Source of the DNA: an uncultured Acetatifactor sp.
GTDB taxonomy: Bacteria; Bacillota; Clostridia; Lachnospirales; Lachnospiraceae
Assembly: GCA_934433135.1 (NCBI GenBank)
Contig: CAKRZO010000008.1
Location: forward strand, 70,677-134,676
Length of the DNA: 64,000 nucleotides
Direction: 5' to 3'
Part shown: one piece after another, positions 1-8,765 of the stretch
How the letters are laid out: the number at the start of each line of letters is the position of its first letter
Numbering within the stretch: the first letter of the stretch is position 1
Position numbers and translations under genes: made by a program
Notes under the pieces: model-generated
The model's input: the letters and a program-made list of their open reading frames with translations, nothing else
Told to the model about the DNA's origin: nothing
Database searches by the model: none

Positions 1-352
1 GATTCCGGAAATAGTCCCGAAAGGCATTGGTGTTAAAGCAGGCGGCATTCAATACTTCTCCCGTATATGCCGAAACCTGTCTGTGGTGAATGTTGTTCTG
101 CAAAAACAAACTTACCTGCTCGCCCCCGAAATATTTGCCGATTCCCCACAAATCTGCCAGCACGCGAAGTCCCACCTTGTGTGCCGTCTTAACAATGTTA
201 TCGATATTCGGGAACCAGAAGTCCATATCAAACTCCGTAATTGCCAGAATCACCGTATCGCATCCGTGTTCTTTCATTTCCGTAAAATCTTTTTCTGCGT
301 GTTCCGCATAATTTAAACCATAATAGCTTACTGCTGTGTGTTTTATTGCCAT
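1..352 (-). CDS. TIM-barrel-like protein, N-terminal 117 residues (runs off window)
   Basis: The minus-strand reading frame opens with ATG at 350-352, preceded by GAGAGG, and stays open to the window edge. The protein begins MAIKHTAVSYYG and alternates predicted strands and helices in a (beta/alpha) rhythm, with DTVILAITEFD and GLRVLADLWG. This resembles TIM-barrel glycoside hydrolases or sugar-related proteins. It is the last gene of the ABC importer group and is probably a partner in handling the imported glycan. Family not recognised with certainty. Confidence 0.6.
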   Translation of the reverse strand, partial: MAIKHTAVSYYGLNYAEHAEKDFTEMKEHGCDTVILAITEFDMDFWFPNIDNIVKTAHKVGLRVLADLWGIGKYFGGEQVSLFLQNNIHHRQVSAYTGEVLNAACFNTNAFRDYFRN

Positions 353-422
353 ATCAATCCTCTCATTCTTATTTAATTGATTTTTTTTCTGCCATTCGGA
401 AAAGCCTCTTGCAAAACAACTA

Positions 423-2690
423 TCACCGTACTCCATATTCCGATGGTGCAGTTCCGGTAATCCGCTTAAAAGCTTTTCGAAAAATACCAACATTATTATA
501 ACCTACCGCCAAAGCGATATCCGCCACCTTCTGATCGGTGGTTTTTAACAGCTCACAAGCCTTTGCAATCCGCCGCTGCTCAATTACCGAGGATAAATTA
601 TCCCCGTATTCTTTTTTGAAAAGTTTTGAGATGTAGTCCTCGTGCAACCCAAGCTCTGCGGCAATCATTTTGACCGACAACATATTATCACAATAATGCG
701 CATCAATATATTCCATAATTTTCTGAGCCGAACCAACCTTCTGACTGTTTTTGCTGCTTTTCCGGTGAATTTCTTCGACCAAGATATCTATGCTTTCATA
801 AATACAGCCGAATTTTTCCCGAATATTCTCTTCTCTGTCATATCGTTCCAACAGTCTTCCAAAGGGAGAATACGGTTCTGAAGAAATCTCAAATTTTTCG
901 GCAAGGGAAAGCATTGCCTCGCGGAGACGTTTCTTAATTTCACTGACGGCTTGCTCTGATAATCGTATAGATTCATTTTCAAAGTTATCACTGTAAATTC
1001 TTCCGGCAACTTCCTTAGCATCTTCCGTTTTTCCCAGAATGATATAATTGCAGAATCGTTCTTCCATTTCCTTGGAAAAATAGTAGACATTTTTTAGTTT
1101 CTTCATTTCGGAATACAAGTAAACATTAGCTCCCGATACCTCCCGATATTTCAAGACCTCTCTGGCTTGCATATAGGAATCATGAAGCTGCAATACGGAG
1201 TCTACTGCATTTCCTGCTCCGATACTCAAATCGATCCCGTATCCGTATACAATTTCCACCACCAACTGTGCAATCACATTCTGAATATCATTTTCCGTCT
1301 GCTCCGGCTGCAGCGCCACGATACAAAGCGTTTCCCGGGAAGAAACTTCAAATAGTTCCGCTTTCTCACCAACTAACTCTATAATCTTTTCATTGACAAA
1401 TCCCTTTACCGATACATCCTCTGAAATATTCATACGATAATAAAGGTTATTGTAGCGAAGACATAATACCACGCTTTTTCCTGTCCACAGTCCGGATTCT
1501 TCTGTTTTCAAGAAAGCTTTCATCTGGTCCTTATCCTCATAAGTATTGCGGAGCAGTTTGTCCAAAATCTGGTATCTACGTGATACTTCCATTTTGCTTA
1601 AATGTGTACGTATTATTTTATTTTCATCTATCATTCTTTCAATATAGGTATTGATGGATTGATAGGTATAAGCTTCTGTGTTTTGTTCTTTTCCTCCCGA
1701 TGGTTCCAATTCTGTAAAATGGTGCAGAATGATACTGATACTGCGATGGTTTCTGTACGTGAGAAATGCGCAGACAACAACACTTACCAAAATGGTTGTC
1801 ACCATAAGCCCAAGAACCAGTATACTTTTTGAATTCCAAAAATTCTCCTGTAACGGCTCCGGCTGATATACCTGTAACCACCAACGATGATCTTGGGATT
1901 GCAAAACCGCACCATACACTCTCTCTTCCAGTACTTGCAGCTTCCTTTCTCCGGAATTTGAAAGAAGGCCTGCATACTTATTTTCTCCCAGGGAATAAAT
2001 CAGCTGTTCTTTTCCATGATATAAGTAGACTTCTCCTTCTTCACCGGCAAGGGAAAACAACTCCTCCAGCAGTGAGTCCAAATTGATTACCGTAACCAGG
2101 TACGCCCCGGTATCCGTACTGACATTAAAAGGAACTGCCACACAGTATTCCATTACCTGCTTTTTGCTTCCTGCTATCATCGCATTCATACCGGATCCGT
2201 ATCCGGTATGACGGCTTGAAGTTTGTAGTTTTTCCTTCCACATTTCCACCGTAAAATCCTGTGGTTGATATTTATATCTGAAATATCTCTCCGGATCACT
2301 CATTACTTCCGTAGAAGTAATCATGCAGCCCCGTACGGCATCATACAAATACATAAATTCCACCAGATCTCCATCACAGAAATCTTTCAGTAATTTGCTA
2401 ATGGTATAGCTTTCCAGCCAGGTATTTTCCCCTCCCCGCAGATTTCGATAAACATATTCTGACAGAATATCATTCCGACCGATGATATAAACCATGTCTT
2501 CCACATGATTCATTCTATTCGACAGATTTTCAAGTGCCAACTGCATATTTTTCTGCTTCTCCACCACAATTTCCTCACGATATCCGGAAATCATAAATAC
2601 ACTTAAAGAAATTACAGAAACAATCGGGAAGAAAATGGCAATGATATACGGTAATGCCAGTCTAATGAACGATTTGATATGCTTTTTCAT
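423..2690 (-). CDS. Membrane-anchored AraC-family regulator (YesN/sensor-fusion type)
   Basis: A protein of about 755 residues. It has a membrane helix at about 10-30, an extracellular sensor-like region to about 290, a second membrane helix (SILVLGLMVTTILVSVVV), a cytoplasmic linker, and a C-terminal double helix-turn-helix of the AraC type (about 655-755, with AAELGLHEDYISKLFKKEYG and AVGYNNVGIFRKAFK). In this family the outer domain senses substrate or binding protein and the AraC domain activates the neighbouring transporter. The ATG at 2690 is preferred over an upstream GTG at 2708 because the GGAGAG ribosome site overlaps that GTG. It lies in the importer operon, which it is likely to control. 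Confidence 0.85.
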   Translation of the reverse strand: MKKHIKSFIRLALPYIIAIFFPIVSVISLSVFMISGYREEIVVEKQKNMQLALENLSNRMNHVEDMVYIIGRNDILSEYVYRNLRGGENTWLESYTISKLLKDFCDGDLVEFMYLYDAVRGCMITSTEVMSDPERYFRYKYQPQDFTVEMWKEKLQTSSRHTGYGSGMNAMIAGSKKQVMEYCVAVPFNVSTDTGAYLVTVINLDSLLEELFSLAGEEGEVYLYHGKEQLIYSLGENKYAGLLSNSGERKLQVLEERVYGAVLQSQDHRWWLQVYQPEPLQENFWNSKSILVLGLMVTTILVSVVVCAFLTYRNHRSISIILHHFTELEPSGGKEQNTEAYTYQSINTYIERMIDENKIIRTHLSKMEVSRRYQILDKLLRNTYEDKDQMKAFLKTEESGLWTGKSVVLCLRYNNLYYRMNISEDVSVKGFVNEKIIELVGEKAELFEVSSRETLCIVALQPEQTENDIQNVIAQLVVEIVYGYGIDLSIGAGNAVDSVLQLHDSYMQAREVLKYREVSGANVYLYSEMKKLKNVYYFSKEMEERFCNYIILGKTEDAKEVAGRIYSDNFENESIRLSEQAVSEIKKRLREAMLSLAEKFEISSEPYSPFGRLLERYDREENIREKFGCIYESIDILVEEIHRKSSKNSQKVGSAQKIMEYIDAHYCDNMLSVKMIAAELGLHEDYISKLFKKEYGDNLSSVIEQRRIAKACELLKTTDQKVADIALAVGYNNVGIFRKAFKRITGTAPSEYGVR

Positions 2691-2790
2691 ATATATTTCA
2701 CTCTCCACGGTAAAATGGGCGAACCCAACGGAGAGGACTCATCTTTTCAGATCAGTCCCCTCTCTTCGGCTGGTAACGGTTTTCTCGTTT

Positions 2791-4572
2791 TTATTTAAAA
2801 TTAGCTTCCATATACCCGCTGTAAGCCTCTTTATAAATTTCAATATACTCTTCTACATTCAGAGATTCCAGTTCTTTAAAATAGTCATCCACTTCACTTA
2901 AAGGACGAATACCGGTAATAAACTTTGCAGATTCCGTCTTAATATGATTGGTTATAACGGACTGCAGTTCTCCTGCCCGAAGTGCATTCTGAGTTGATAA
3001 AAATACGGAAGGCAATCGGATTGCCGTGGTATTGTCTGACCAAGCTCCAATGGTTGTTATGCGCCAATGTCCGTCCGCATTATCATCCGTATAGGCTGTT
3101 ACTTCCCGAGAAACAATATCCTTCCCTGTGACGACATCCTTAATGATGTGCAACGGAACATCCTTCTCAAAACCGGAAACCTCCCTGGTATACTCAATAA
3201 TGGAGGATCTGTCCCCTACGTACATAGAGCTTTGAATCAATGCAGTACTATACTCTGACATACTCGGATACGTTCCGTCCTCAACCAGTTTCACTGTTAC
3301 ATCGCCATTTGCATCTAAATACCATCCGTCCAGAATTCCCAGAGGATCTTCTCCTTGTTTCGGTCCGAAAAAGTACAAAGAAGCTCCTTCATCGCTATAC
3401 AGGAAATCCATGATTAAAGCAAGCACTTCCGGATATTCCGTATTGGCAGATGCCCAAACGGAATTAACTGTATAATCCGCCATTGCGGAAACAACCACCT
3501 TGTCATTTCCATTGATTCCGATAGGGAGCGCAGAAACCATTCTGGAAAAATCTTCCGCATAAGAAAGGCCGTAATCCGCTATAACACCGCATACACCGTT
3601 CTTCATTAAAGCACGAGCAGTTGTGCTGTCCATTGTAAAGTAGTCCTGAGAAATCAGTCCTTCCGTGTACATGGTATTCATAAGTTCAATAAAGGTACGA
3701 TAATCCTCAGTTGCGGCAGGGAGATACAGTTCTCCGTTCTTAATTGCAAATCCATTTCCGTACGGGGATATTCCATTGCCGTAATATCCAAGACCAATCC
3801 AGAGATATTTTTCCAGGAAATTTGCATTGGACACAAGTGGAATTGTCTCTTCTCCGCTCTCCAGCTTGATTTCCTTAAAGGCTCGAAGCATATCCAGGAA
3901 TTCATCCATGGTCTCAGGAACCTTTGTCCCGCTTTCATCCAGCCATTTCTGATCGATGTAGACACGATGAGCCTCTCCGTAACTGCCTGTCGCTGCCATA
4001 TAGCCACGATAGGTAATATAAGGCAGGCCATAGACTCCTCCGTCAGATAAGGTACTTGCCGTAAGTGCATCCGGTACTTTATCCAGGCTTTCACACAGAT
4101 TCGGCATAATTTCTTCATTGATGTATGGTGCCCAATCAAGAATCATTTTTTCTTCCGCACCATACTGCGCAACGTGCTCTGTTAAAAGGCTGTCTCCCCA
4201 TATCAAATCCGGCAAGGTATCTGTTCCGAGTGCCAAAGAAATCTGCTGACCGATTTCACTGGACTGCTGAACCTCTATCTTGGCATTGTAACCTTGCTGT
4301 CCCAGCCACCATTCCAGATATTTAAAAAACCAAATATCTTCTGCATTATTGGTAGCATTAGAATGCCTGTAGGTCAAAATTGAAATCGTAATCGGATCGG
4401 TTGTGATCGGTTTTTTCTCTCCGTTTTCCGTCTGCTTTACCGTTTCCGTACTAACCTGTGTTTTGCTTTCCTCTGTCTTCTGCGCTTCCGTATCTTTTTT
4501 TCCGCATCCGGCAAGGCAACTTATCAACAGGACTGCTACAAGCAATATGGAACCTGTTCTTCGATGTCTCAT
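2791..4572 (-). CDS. Extracellular solute-binding lipoprotein of ABC sugar importer (LplA/YtcQ-like)
   Basis: 593 residues. The N-terminus has a lipoprotein signal with lipobox LAGC (Cys at about 23), followed by a Lys/Glu/Thr-rich tether and then a periplasmic-binding-protein fold of family 1. Long binding proteins of about 500-590 residues are typical of the oligosaccharide importers LplABC and YtcQ/YteP/YtcP in Firmicutes. It sits downstream of the two permeases, in the same direction, and has its own promoter-like sequence in the 172-bp gap before it. The substrate cannot be read from the sequence; a plant-type oligosaccharide is an inference from the family. Confidence 0.88.
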   Translation of the reverse strand: MRHRRTGSILLVAVLLISCLAGCGKKDTEAQKTEESKTQVSTETVKQTENGEKKPITTDPITISILTYRHSNATNNAEDIWFFKYLEWWLGQQGYNAKIEVQQSSEIGQQISLALGTDTLPDLIWGDSLLTEHVAQYGAEEKMILDWAPYINEEIMPNLCESLDKVPDALTASTLSDGGVYGLPYITYRGYMAATGSYGEAHRVYIDQKWLDESGTKVPETMDEFLDMLRAFKEIKLESGEETIPLVSNANFLEKYLWIGLGYYGNGISPYGNGFAIKNGELYLPAATEDYRTFIELMNTMYTEGLISQDYFTMDSTTARALMKNGVCGVIADYGLSYAEDFSRMVSALPIGINGNDKVVVSAMADYTVNSVWASANTEYPEVLALIMDFLYSDEGASLYFFGPKQGEDPLGILDGWYLDANGDVTVKLVEDGTYPSMSEYSTALIQSSMYVGDRSSIIEYTREVSGFEKDVPLHIIKDVVTGKDIVSREVTAYTDDNADGHWRITTIGAWSDNTTAIRLPSVFLSTQNALRAGELQSVITNHIKTESAKFITGIRPLSEVDDYFKELESLNVEEYIEIYKEAYSGYMEANFK

Positions 4573-4645
4573 TTCCTTTTTCCTCCATTTTAATTAGGTT
4601 TTGTTGTTACAACTGTAATGTTTTTCCGAAGCTTCGTATAATAGA

Positions 4646-4674
4646 AGTATATCCGAAAATAAAATTACTTCCAA
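4646..4674 (-). promoter_or_regulatory. Promoter for the solute-binding lipoprotein
   Basis: Minus strand: -35 TTGGAA (4669-4674), a 17-bp spacer and -10 TATACT (4646-4651). A 10-bp perfect palindrome CGAAGCTTCG (4627-4636) lies about 10-20 bases downstream of the -10, where it could act as an operator or protect the 5' end. This would let the binding protein be made in excess over the permeases, as is usual for such importers. Confidence 0.5.
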
Positions 4675-4744
4675 GAGCATTTTTCCGCAATTCGGCGGTC
4701 AAAAACCGATGTTGTAATCTGTCCTGCCGGTATTTTTACCGTTC

Positions 4745-5677
4745 TCAACCTTTTAATGCTCCCACTGTCAAGCCTTTTACAAAGTATTTCTGAATAAAAG
4801 GATAAGCTATCAGCATAGGAAGGCTGGCAATAAATACCAGGGAATATTTCATAGTCAACGCAAGTTCCGCCTGCTTGGCTGCACTTGTCAGCAGTTCGCC
4901 GGTTGCATCCGCTTCCAGTGCCGTCTCATAAGCTTTTTCATTCAAAATAAGAATCTTGTGCAGTACCAGCTGCAACGGATGCAGTTTCTGATCTGTCAGA
5001 TAAATCATGGCGTCGAAATAGCTGCTCCATCGGCTTACTGCATAATATAACGTGATAACCGCTACAATAGGACCGCTTAACGGCAATACCATTTTACCGA
5101 AAATGTAAACTTCGTTAGCGCCGTCGATTCTGGCTGCCTCACATAAAGACTCCGGTATATTATTCTGAAAGTATGTCCGGGCAACTACCAGATTATAAAC
5201 ACTCAGTCCGTTGTTCAAGATCATGATCCACCGAGTGTTTACCAGATGCATTTTGTTAAACAGCAAGTATGTAGGAATCATTCCTCCGCCAAAGTACATC
5301 GTAATAATAAACAAGGTCATAAGGAAGGTACGCCCGTACATTTTCTTCTTGCTTAAAGCATATGCCGCCGGTATGGTCAGGAACAGATTTAATGCCGTTC
5401 CTGTTACGGTATAAAATATGGTATTTGCGTAACCAAGCCAAATAGCATTATTTTTAAATACCGCTGTATATGCATTTAACGTAAATTCTGCCGGCAGAAA
5501 ACTCACTTTTCCACTGTAAACCGCGTGGGGATCTGAAAATGAAGCAATGACCGTAAAATATAATGGATACAAGCAAAGCAGCGTAATCACAATGATAATT
5601 GTATAAGTAATAACGGAAAAACATTTTTCTCCGACAGATGTTTTTGTCCGTGTTGCCTTTTGATGTATTTTTCGCAT
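4745..5677 (-). CDS. ABC sugar importer permease (LplC/YtcP-like)
   Basis: 310 residues with six predicted membrane helices. It carries the permease EAA loop (SLCEAARIDGANEVYIFGKM) that docks the ATPase, and the C-terminal end GLTVGALKG typical of the LplC/YtcP branch of the MalG-type permeases. It lies 23 bp downstream of the partner permease. The operon has no ATPase gene, so a shared MsmX-like ATPase from elsewhere in the genome is expected; this is known for the family and not visible here. Confidence 0.88.
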   Translation of the reverse strand: MRKIHQKATRTKTSVGEKCFSVITYTIIIVITLLCLYPLYFTVIASFSDPHAVYSGKVSFLPAEFTLNAYTAVFKNNAIWLGYANTIFYTVTGTALNLFLTIPAAYALSKKKMYGRTFLMTLFIITMYFGGGMIPTYLLFNKMHLVNTRWIMILNNGLSVYNLVVARTYFQNNIPESLCEAARIDGANEVYIFGKMVLPLSGPIVAVITLYYAVSRWSSYFDAMIYLTDQKLHPLQLVLHKILILNEKAYETALEADATGELLTSAAKQAELALTMKYSLVFIASLPMLIAYPFIQKYFVKGLTVGALKG

Positions 5678-5700
5678 AATGTTTTTACCTTCCTTCCTTT

Positions 5701-6642
5701 TTAAAACAGACCGGTTTCCGATACTCTTTTCGTAATATTGTTGACCAGCAGCAGAACCAGGATATTGACCACGTTGTTAAACAAGCCGATGGCTGCGGAA
5801 TAGCTGTATTGTCCCCCTATCAGACCGATCTCATAAATATAGGTAGACAAAACGGTAGACGTCTGCAAATTCAGATCATTTTGCAGAAGATAAACCTTGG
5901 AATAACCGACACTCAGTAGTCCTCCCACCTGCAACAGAAAGGTAATGATTACGGTGGGCATAATACCCGGCAGATTGATATAACGGATAATCTGCAACCT
6001 GCTGGCTCCATCGATTCTGGCTGCTTCAATCTCTTCGGAAGAAATGGATGACAGTGCCGATATGTATAAAATGGAACTCCATCCCAGATTCTGCCATAAC
6101 CCCGAAAGCACATAAATGCTGGAAAATGCTTCCGGCTTTCCCAGGATATTTACTCTCGTCCCTCCGAAAAACGCGATTAGATTATTAATCGGTCCGGCAC
6201 TGCGATCCAAAAACAGAATGACCAGAGAACAAACCACAACTTCGGATAGGAAATGGGGCATATAGGTAATCATCTGGGCTGTTTTCTTCACACTTGTTCT
6301 GTGGATTTCATTTAAAAGCAATGCAAAAATAACGGCACAGGGAAAAGTCGCCAGAGAATACAATGTGATGGACAATGTGTTACGAATCATCAGCCAGAAA
6401 TTCGGGAACTTCAAAAAACGGATGAAATACTTTAACCCTACCCAACTGCTCCCCCAGATTCCTTTACTGGCCCGATAATCTTTGAATGCAATCTGAATTC
6501 CATACATCGGTCCATAGCAAAAAATCAAAAGATAAATTAATCCCGGCAACAACAGCAAGTACCATTGCCAACTTTCTTTTAATCTCTTTTTTACATAATG
6601 TCCCCGTCCTTTTGCCTTTCCGGCTGTTTGCTCATGCCGCAT
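5701..6642 (-). CDS. ABC sugar importer permease (LplB/YteP-like)
   Basis: 313 residues, first gene of the importer operon. It has six predicted membrane helices and an EAA loop (EEIEAARIDGASRLQIIRYI). The N-terminus WYLLLLPGLIYLLIFCYGPMYGIQIAFKDY is characteristic of LplB/YteP permeases. It pairs with the permease at 4745-5677 to form the channel. A promoter with -35 TTGACC lies immediately upstream. Confidence 0.88.
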   Translation of the reverse strand: MRHEQTAGKAKGRGHYVKKRLKESWQWYLLLLPGLIYLLIFCYGPMYGIQIAFKDYRASKGIWGSSWVGLKYFIRFLKFPNFWLMIRNTLSITLYSLATFPCAVIFALLLNEIHRTSVKKTAQMITYMPHFLSEVVVCSLVILFLDRSAGPINNLIAFFGGTRVNILGKPEAFSSIYVLSGLWQNLGWSSILYISALSSISSEEIEAARIDGASRLQIIRYINLPGIMPTVIITFLLQVGGLLSVGYSKVYLLQNDLNLQTSTVLSTYIYEIGLIGGQYSYSAAIGLFNNVVNILVLLLVNNITKRVSETGLF

Positions 6643-6668
6643 TTATTTTTCCTCGCCTTCTCATTATT

Positions 6669-6698
6669 TTATAACAATTCTTATAACAATTCGGTCAA
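6669..6698 (-). promoter_or_regulatory. Promoter of the ABC importer operon
   Basis: Minus strand: -35 TTGACC (6693-6698), an 18-bp spacer and -10 TTATAA (6669-6674), about 27 bp before the first permease start. A repeated AATTGTTATAA (two copies, 11 bp apart) lies across the spacer and -10, which might matter for regulator binding. Confidence 0.5.
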
Positions 6699-6862
6699 AC
6701 ATTTCCGTAAGCAGATTCCATACCTGCACGAGAATCTGTCTGCAGGGCTGTTTCACCGTTCCGTATTCAGTTTACTTCCGATCTCGCATTTTCCACAAGG
6801 CACGTTTTCCTGTCATTTGGGGTACAAAATCCGGTCATAGGATGACTCTTGATATTTTTTTC

Positions 6863-6891
6863 TGGACATTTAGAGGATTCCGTTATATAAT
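6863..6891 (+). promoter_or_regulatory. pyrG promoter
   Basis: -35 TGGACA (6863-6868), a 17-bp spacer and consensus -10 TATAAT (6886-6891). The predicted start near 6897-6900 gives a leader of about 255 bases before the pyrG start codon, long enough for attenuation control. Confidence 0.65.
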
Positions 6892-6922
6892 ATCCGACAG
6901 GTGGTTTGCAGAGTACGGCATA

Positions 6923-6948
6923 CAGGAATGCATGGCTGAACTGTGACG
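6923..6948 (+). repeat. Dispersed repeat core copy (pyrG leader)
   Basis: Carries the core GAATGCATGGCTGAACTGTG, nearly the same as GAATGCCTGGCTGAACTGTT in the element at 17041-17228. Related cores with CTGAAC are at 17041-17080 and 27131-27161 on the other strand. In this place it forms part of the untranslated leader of pyrG. Confidence 0.5.
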
Positions 6949-6988
6949 AAGGATTTGCTTTGCAGACAAAAATTGCAGATTGTAACTT

Positions 6989-7033
6989 GACAATTAGGCC
7001 ATGGTGTGCTCACTCATGGTCTAATTGTCTTTT
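6989..7033 (+). terminator. Terminator hairpin in the pyrG leader (attenuator)
   Basis: A 15-bp stem (left arm 6989-7003, right arm 7015-7029, one G-T pair) with an 11-base loop, followed directly by TTTT at 7030-7033. It lies between the pyrG promoter and start codon, so transcription must read through it. In Firmicutes pyrG is known to be controlled by CTP-sensitive attenuation at a leader terminator. The leader here does not obviously start with GGGC, so the sensing mechanism may differ. Confidence 0.7.
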
Positions 7034-7154
7034 CACGCAGGCCGGTATACCGTCTTGTACGTTGTACCGCCAGCATGGTATGAAAACAACAGGCCGGCAA
7101 TGCACCGGAAAAGAGAAGGGCATGCGGGAAGCGCATGCAGAAATGAGGTATGGA

Positions 7155-8765
7155 ATGGCAGTAAAATATGTATTTGTAACAGGCGGTGTAGTATCCGGTC
7201 TGGGAAAGGGAATTACCGCGGCATCTCTGGGACGTCTGTTAAAAGCCCGGGGATATCAGGTAACCATGCAGAAATTCGATCCTTATATTAATATCGATCC
7301 GGGTACCATGAACCCGATTCAGCACGGGGAAGTATTTGTTACGGAAGACGGTACGGAAACGGATCTGGATCTGGGACATTATGAGCGTTTTATCGATGAG
7401 AATCTGGGGAAAAACGCCAATGTCACCACCGGTAAGGTTTACTGGTCGGTTCTGCAGAAGGAACGGCGCGGAGATTACGGCGGCGGTACCGTTCAGGTTA
7501 TTCCGCATATTACAGATGAAATCAAAAGCCGCTTTTACCGGAATGATTCCGATGATGAAATGCATGTTGCCATCATTGAAGTCGGTGGTACGGTGGGTGA
7601 TATCGAGAGTCAGCCTTTCCTGGAGGCCATCCGGCAGTTCCAGCATGAAGTCGGTCATGAAAATGCCATTCTGATCCATGTTACGCTGATTCCTTATCTG
7701 CATGCTTCCCAGGAGTTAAAGACCAAGCCTACCCAGGCCAGTGTAAAAGATCTGCAGGGAATGGGTATCTGGCCGGATATTATTGTCTGCCGAAGCGAAC
7801 ATCCGCTGGATCAGAGCATCAAAGATAAGATTGCACTGTTTTGTAATGTACCTCATGAGCATGTTCTGCAGAATCTGGATGTGGAATATCTGTATGAAGC
7901 GCCCCTTGCCATGGAAAAAGAGCATCTGGCACAGGCTGCCTGTGAGTGCCTGCATCTTCCCTGCCCGGAACCGGATCTGTCCGACTGGACAGCTATGGTA
8001 GAGGATCTTCGCCATCCTTCCAATCAGATTACCGTGGCTTTGGTCGGAAAATACGTTGCTCTTCATGATGCTTACATCAGCGTGGTGGAAGCGCTTAAGC
8101 ACGGCGGCATCGTCAACCATACTACCGTCAATATTAAATGGATCGATTCCGAAACCGTTACGGATGAAAACGCAGAGGAATTGTTCGGTGATGTTAACGG
8201 TATTCTGGTTCCCGGCGGATTCGGTTCCAGAGGTATTGAGGGCAAAATCAAAGCCATTACCTATGCCCGTACCCACAAGATTCCGTATCTGGGACTTTGC
8301 CTCGGCATGCAGTTAGCGATTGTGGAATTTGCCCGTAACGTAGCAGGTCTTAAAGATGCCCACAGCATCGAGCTGGATCCTGAGACCACCCATCCCGTAA
8401 TTGCCCTGATGCCGGATCAGAACGGTGTGGAAAATATCGGCGGTACGTTAAGACTGGGTTCCTATCCCTGTATTCTGGAAAAGGATTCCAAAGCCTATGC
8501 TCTGTATGGTCAGGAATTGATTCACGAAAGACACAGACATCGTTACGAAGTCAACAACGATTACAGAGAGGTTCTGATGCAGCACGGCATGCGTCTGTGC
8601 GGTTTGTCGCCGGACGGCCATATCGTGGAAATGTGCGAGCTTACGGATCATCCGTTCTTCCTTGCAACCCAGGCGCATCCGGAATTAAAATCCAGGCCCA
8701 ACAGACCGCATCCTTTGTTTAAAGGCTTTGTGGCTGCCGCTTTGCAGAATCACCTGGAGAAATAA
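7155..8765 (+). CDS. pyrG: CTP synthase
   Basis: 536 residues. It converts UTP, ATP and glutamine to CTP. The N-terminal synthase domain (about 1-265) has KYVFVTGGVVSGLGKG and the nucleotide-binding GTVGDIESQPF. The C-terminal glutaminase domain has the catalytic Cys in GLCLGMQLA and the His/Glu pair near the end (QAHPELKSRP). The start ATG at 7155 is chosen because MAVKYVFVTGG matches the family N-terminus and GAGG lies six bases upstream; the longer open frame back to 6906 would translate the leader. Its last 47 bp overlap the convergent regulator gene. Confidence 0.97.
   Translation: MAVKYVFVTGGVVSGLGKGITAASLGRLLKARGYQVTMQKFDPYINIDPGTMNPIQHGEVFVTEDGTETDLDLGHYERFIDENLGKNANVTTGKVYWSVLQKERRGDYGGGTVQVIPHITDEIKSRFYRNDSDDEMHVAIIEVGGTVGDIESQPFLEAIRQFQHEVGHENAILIHVTLIPYLHASQELKTKPTQASVKDLQGMGIWPDIIVCRSEHPLDQSIKDKIALFCNVPHEHVLQNLDVEYLYEAPLAMEKEHLAQAACECLHLPCPEPDLSDWTAMVEDLRHPSNQITVALVGKYVALHDAYISVVEALKHGGIVNHTTVNIKWIDSETVTDENAEELFGDVNGILVPGGFGSRGIEGKIKAITYARTHKIPYLGLCLGMQLAIVEFARNVAGLKDAHSIELDPETTHPVIALMPDQNGVENIGGTLRLGSYPCILEKDSKAYALYGQELIHERHRHRYEVNNDYREVLMQHGMRLCGLSPDGHIVEMCELTDHPFFLATQAHPELKSRPNRPHPLFKGFVAAALQNHLEK

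Noticed and set aside
2691..2708. GTG start six codons upstream for the membrane AraC regulator
   Set aside because: The GTG overlaps the GGAGAG ribosome site that serves the ATG at 2690.
6906..7154. N-terminal extension of CTP synthase in the same open frame
   Set aside because: It would translate through the attenuator hairpin and a dispersed repeat; the family start MAVKYVFVTGG with its own ribosome site is at 7155.
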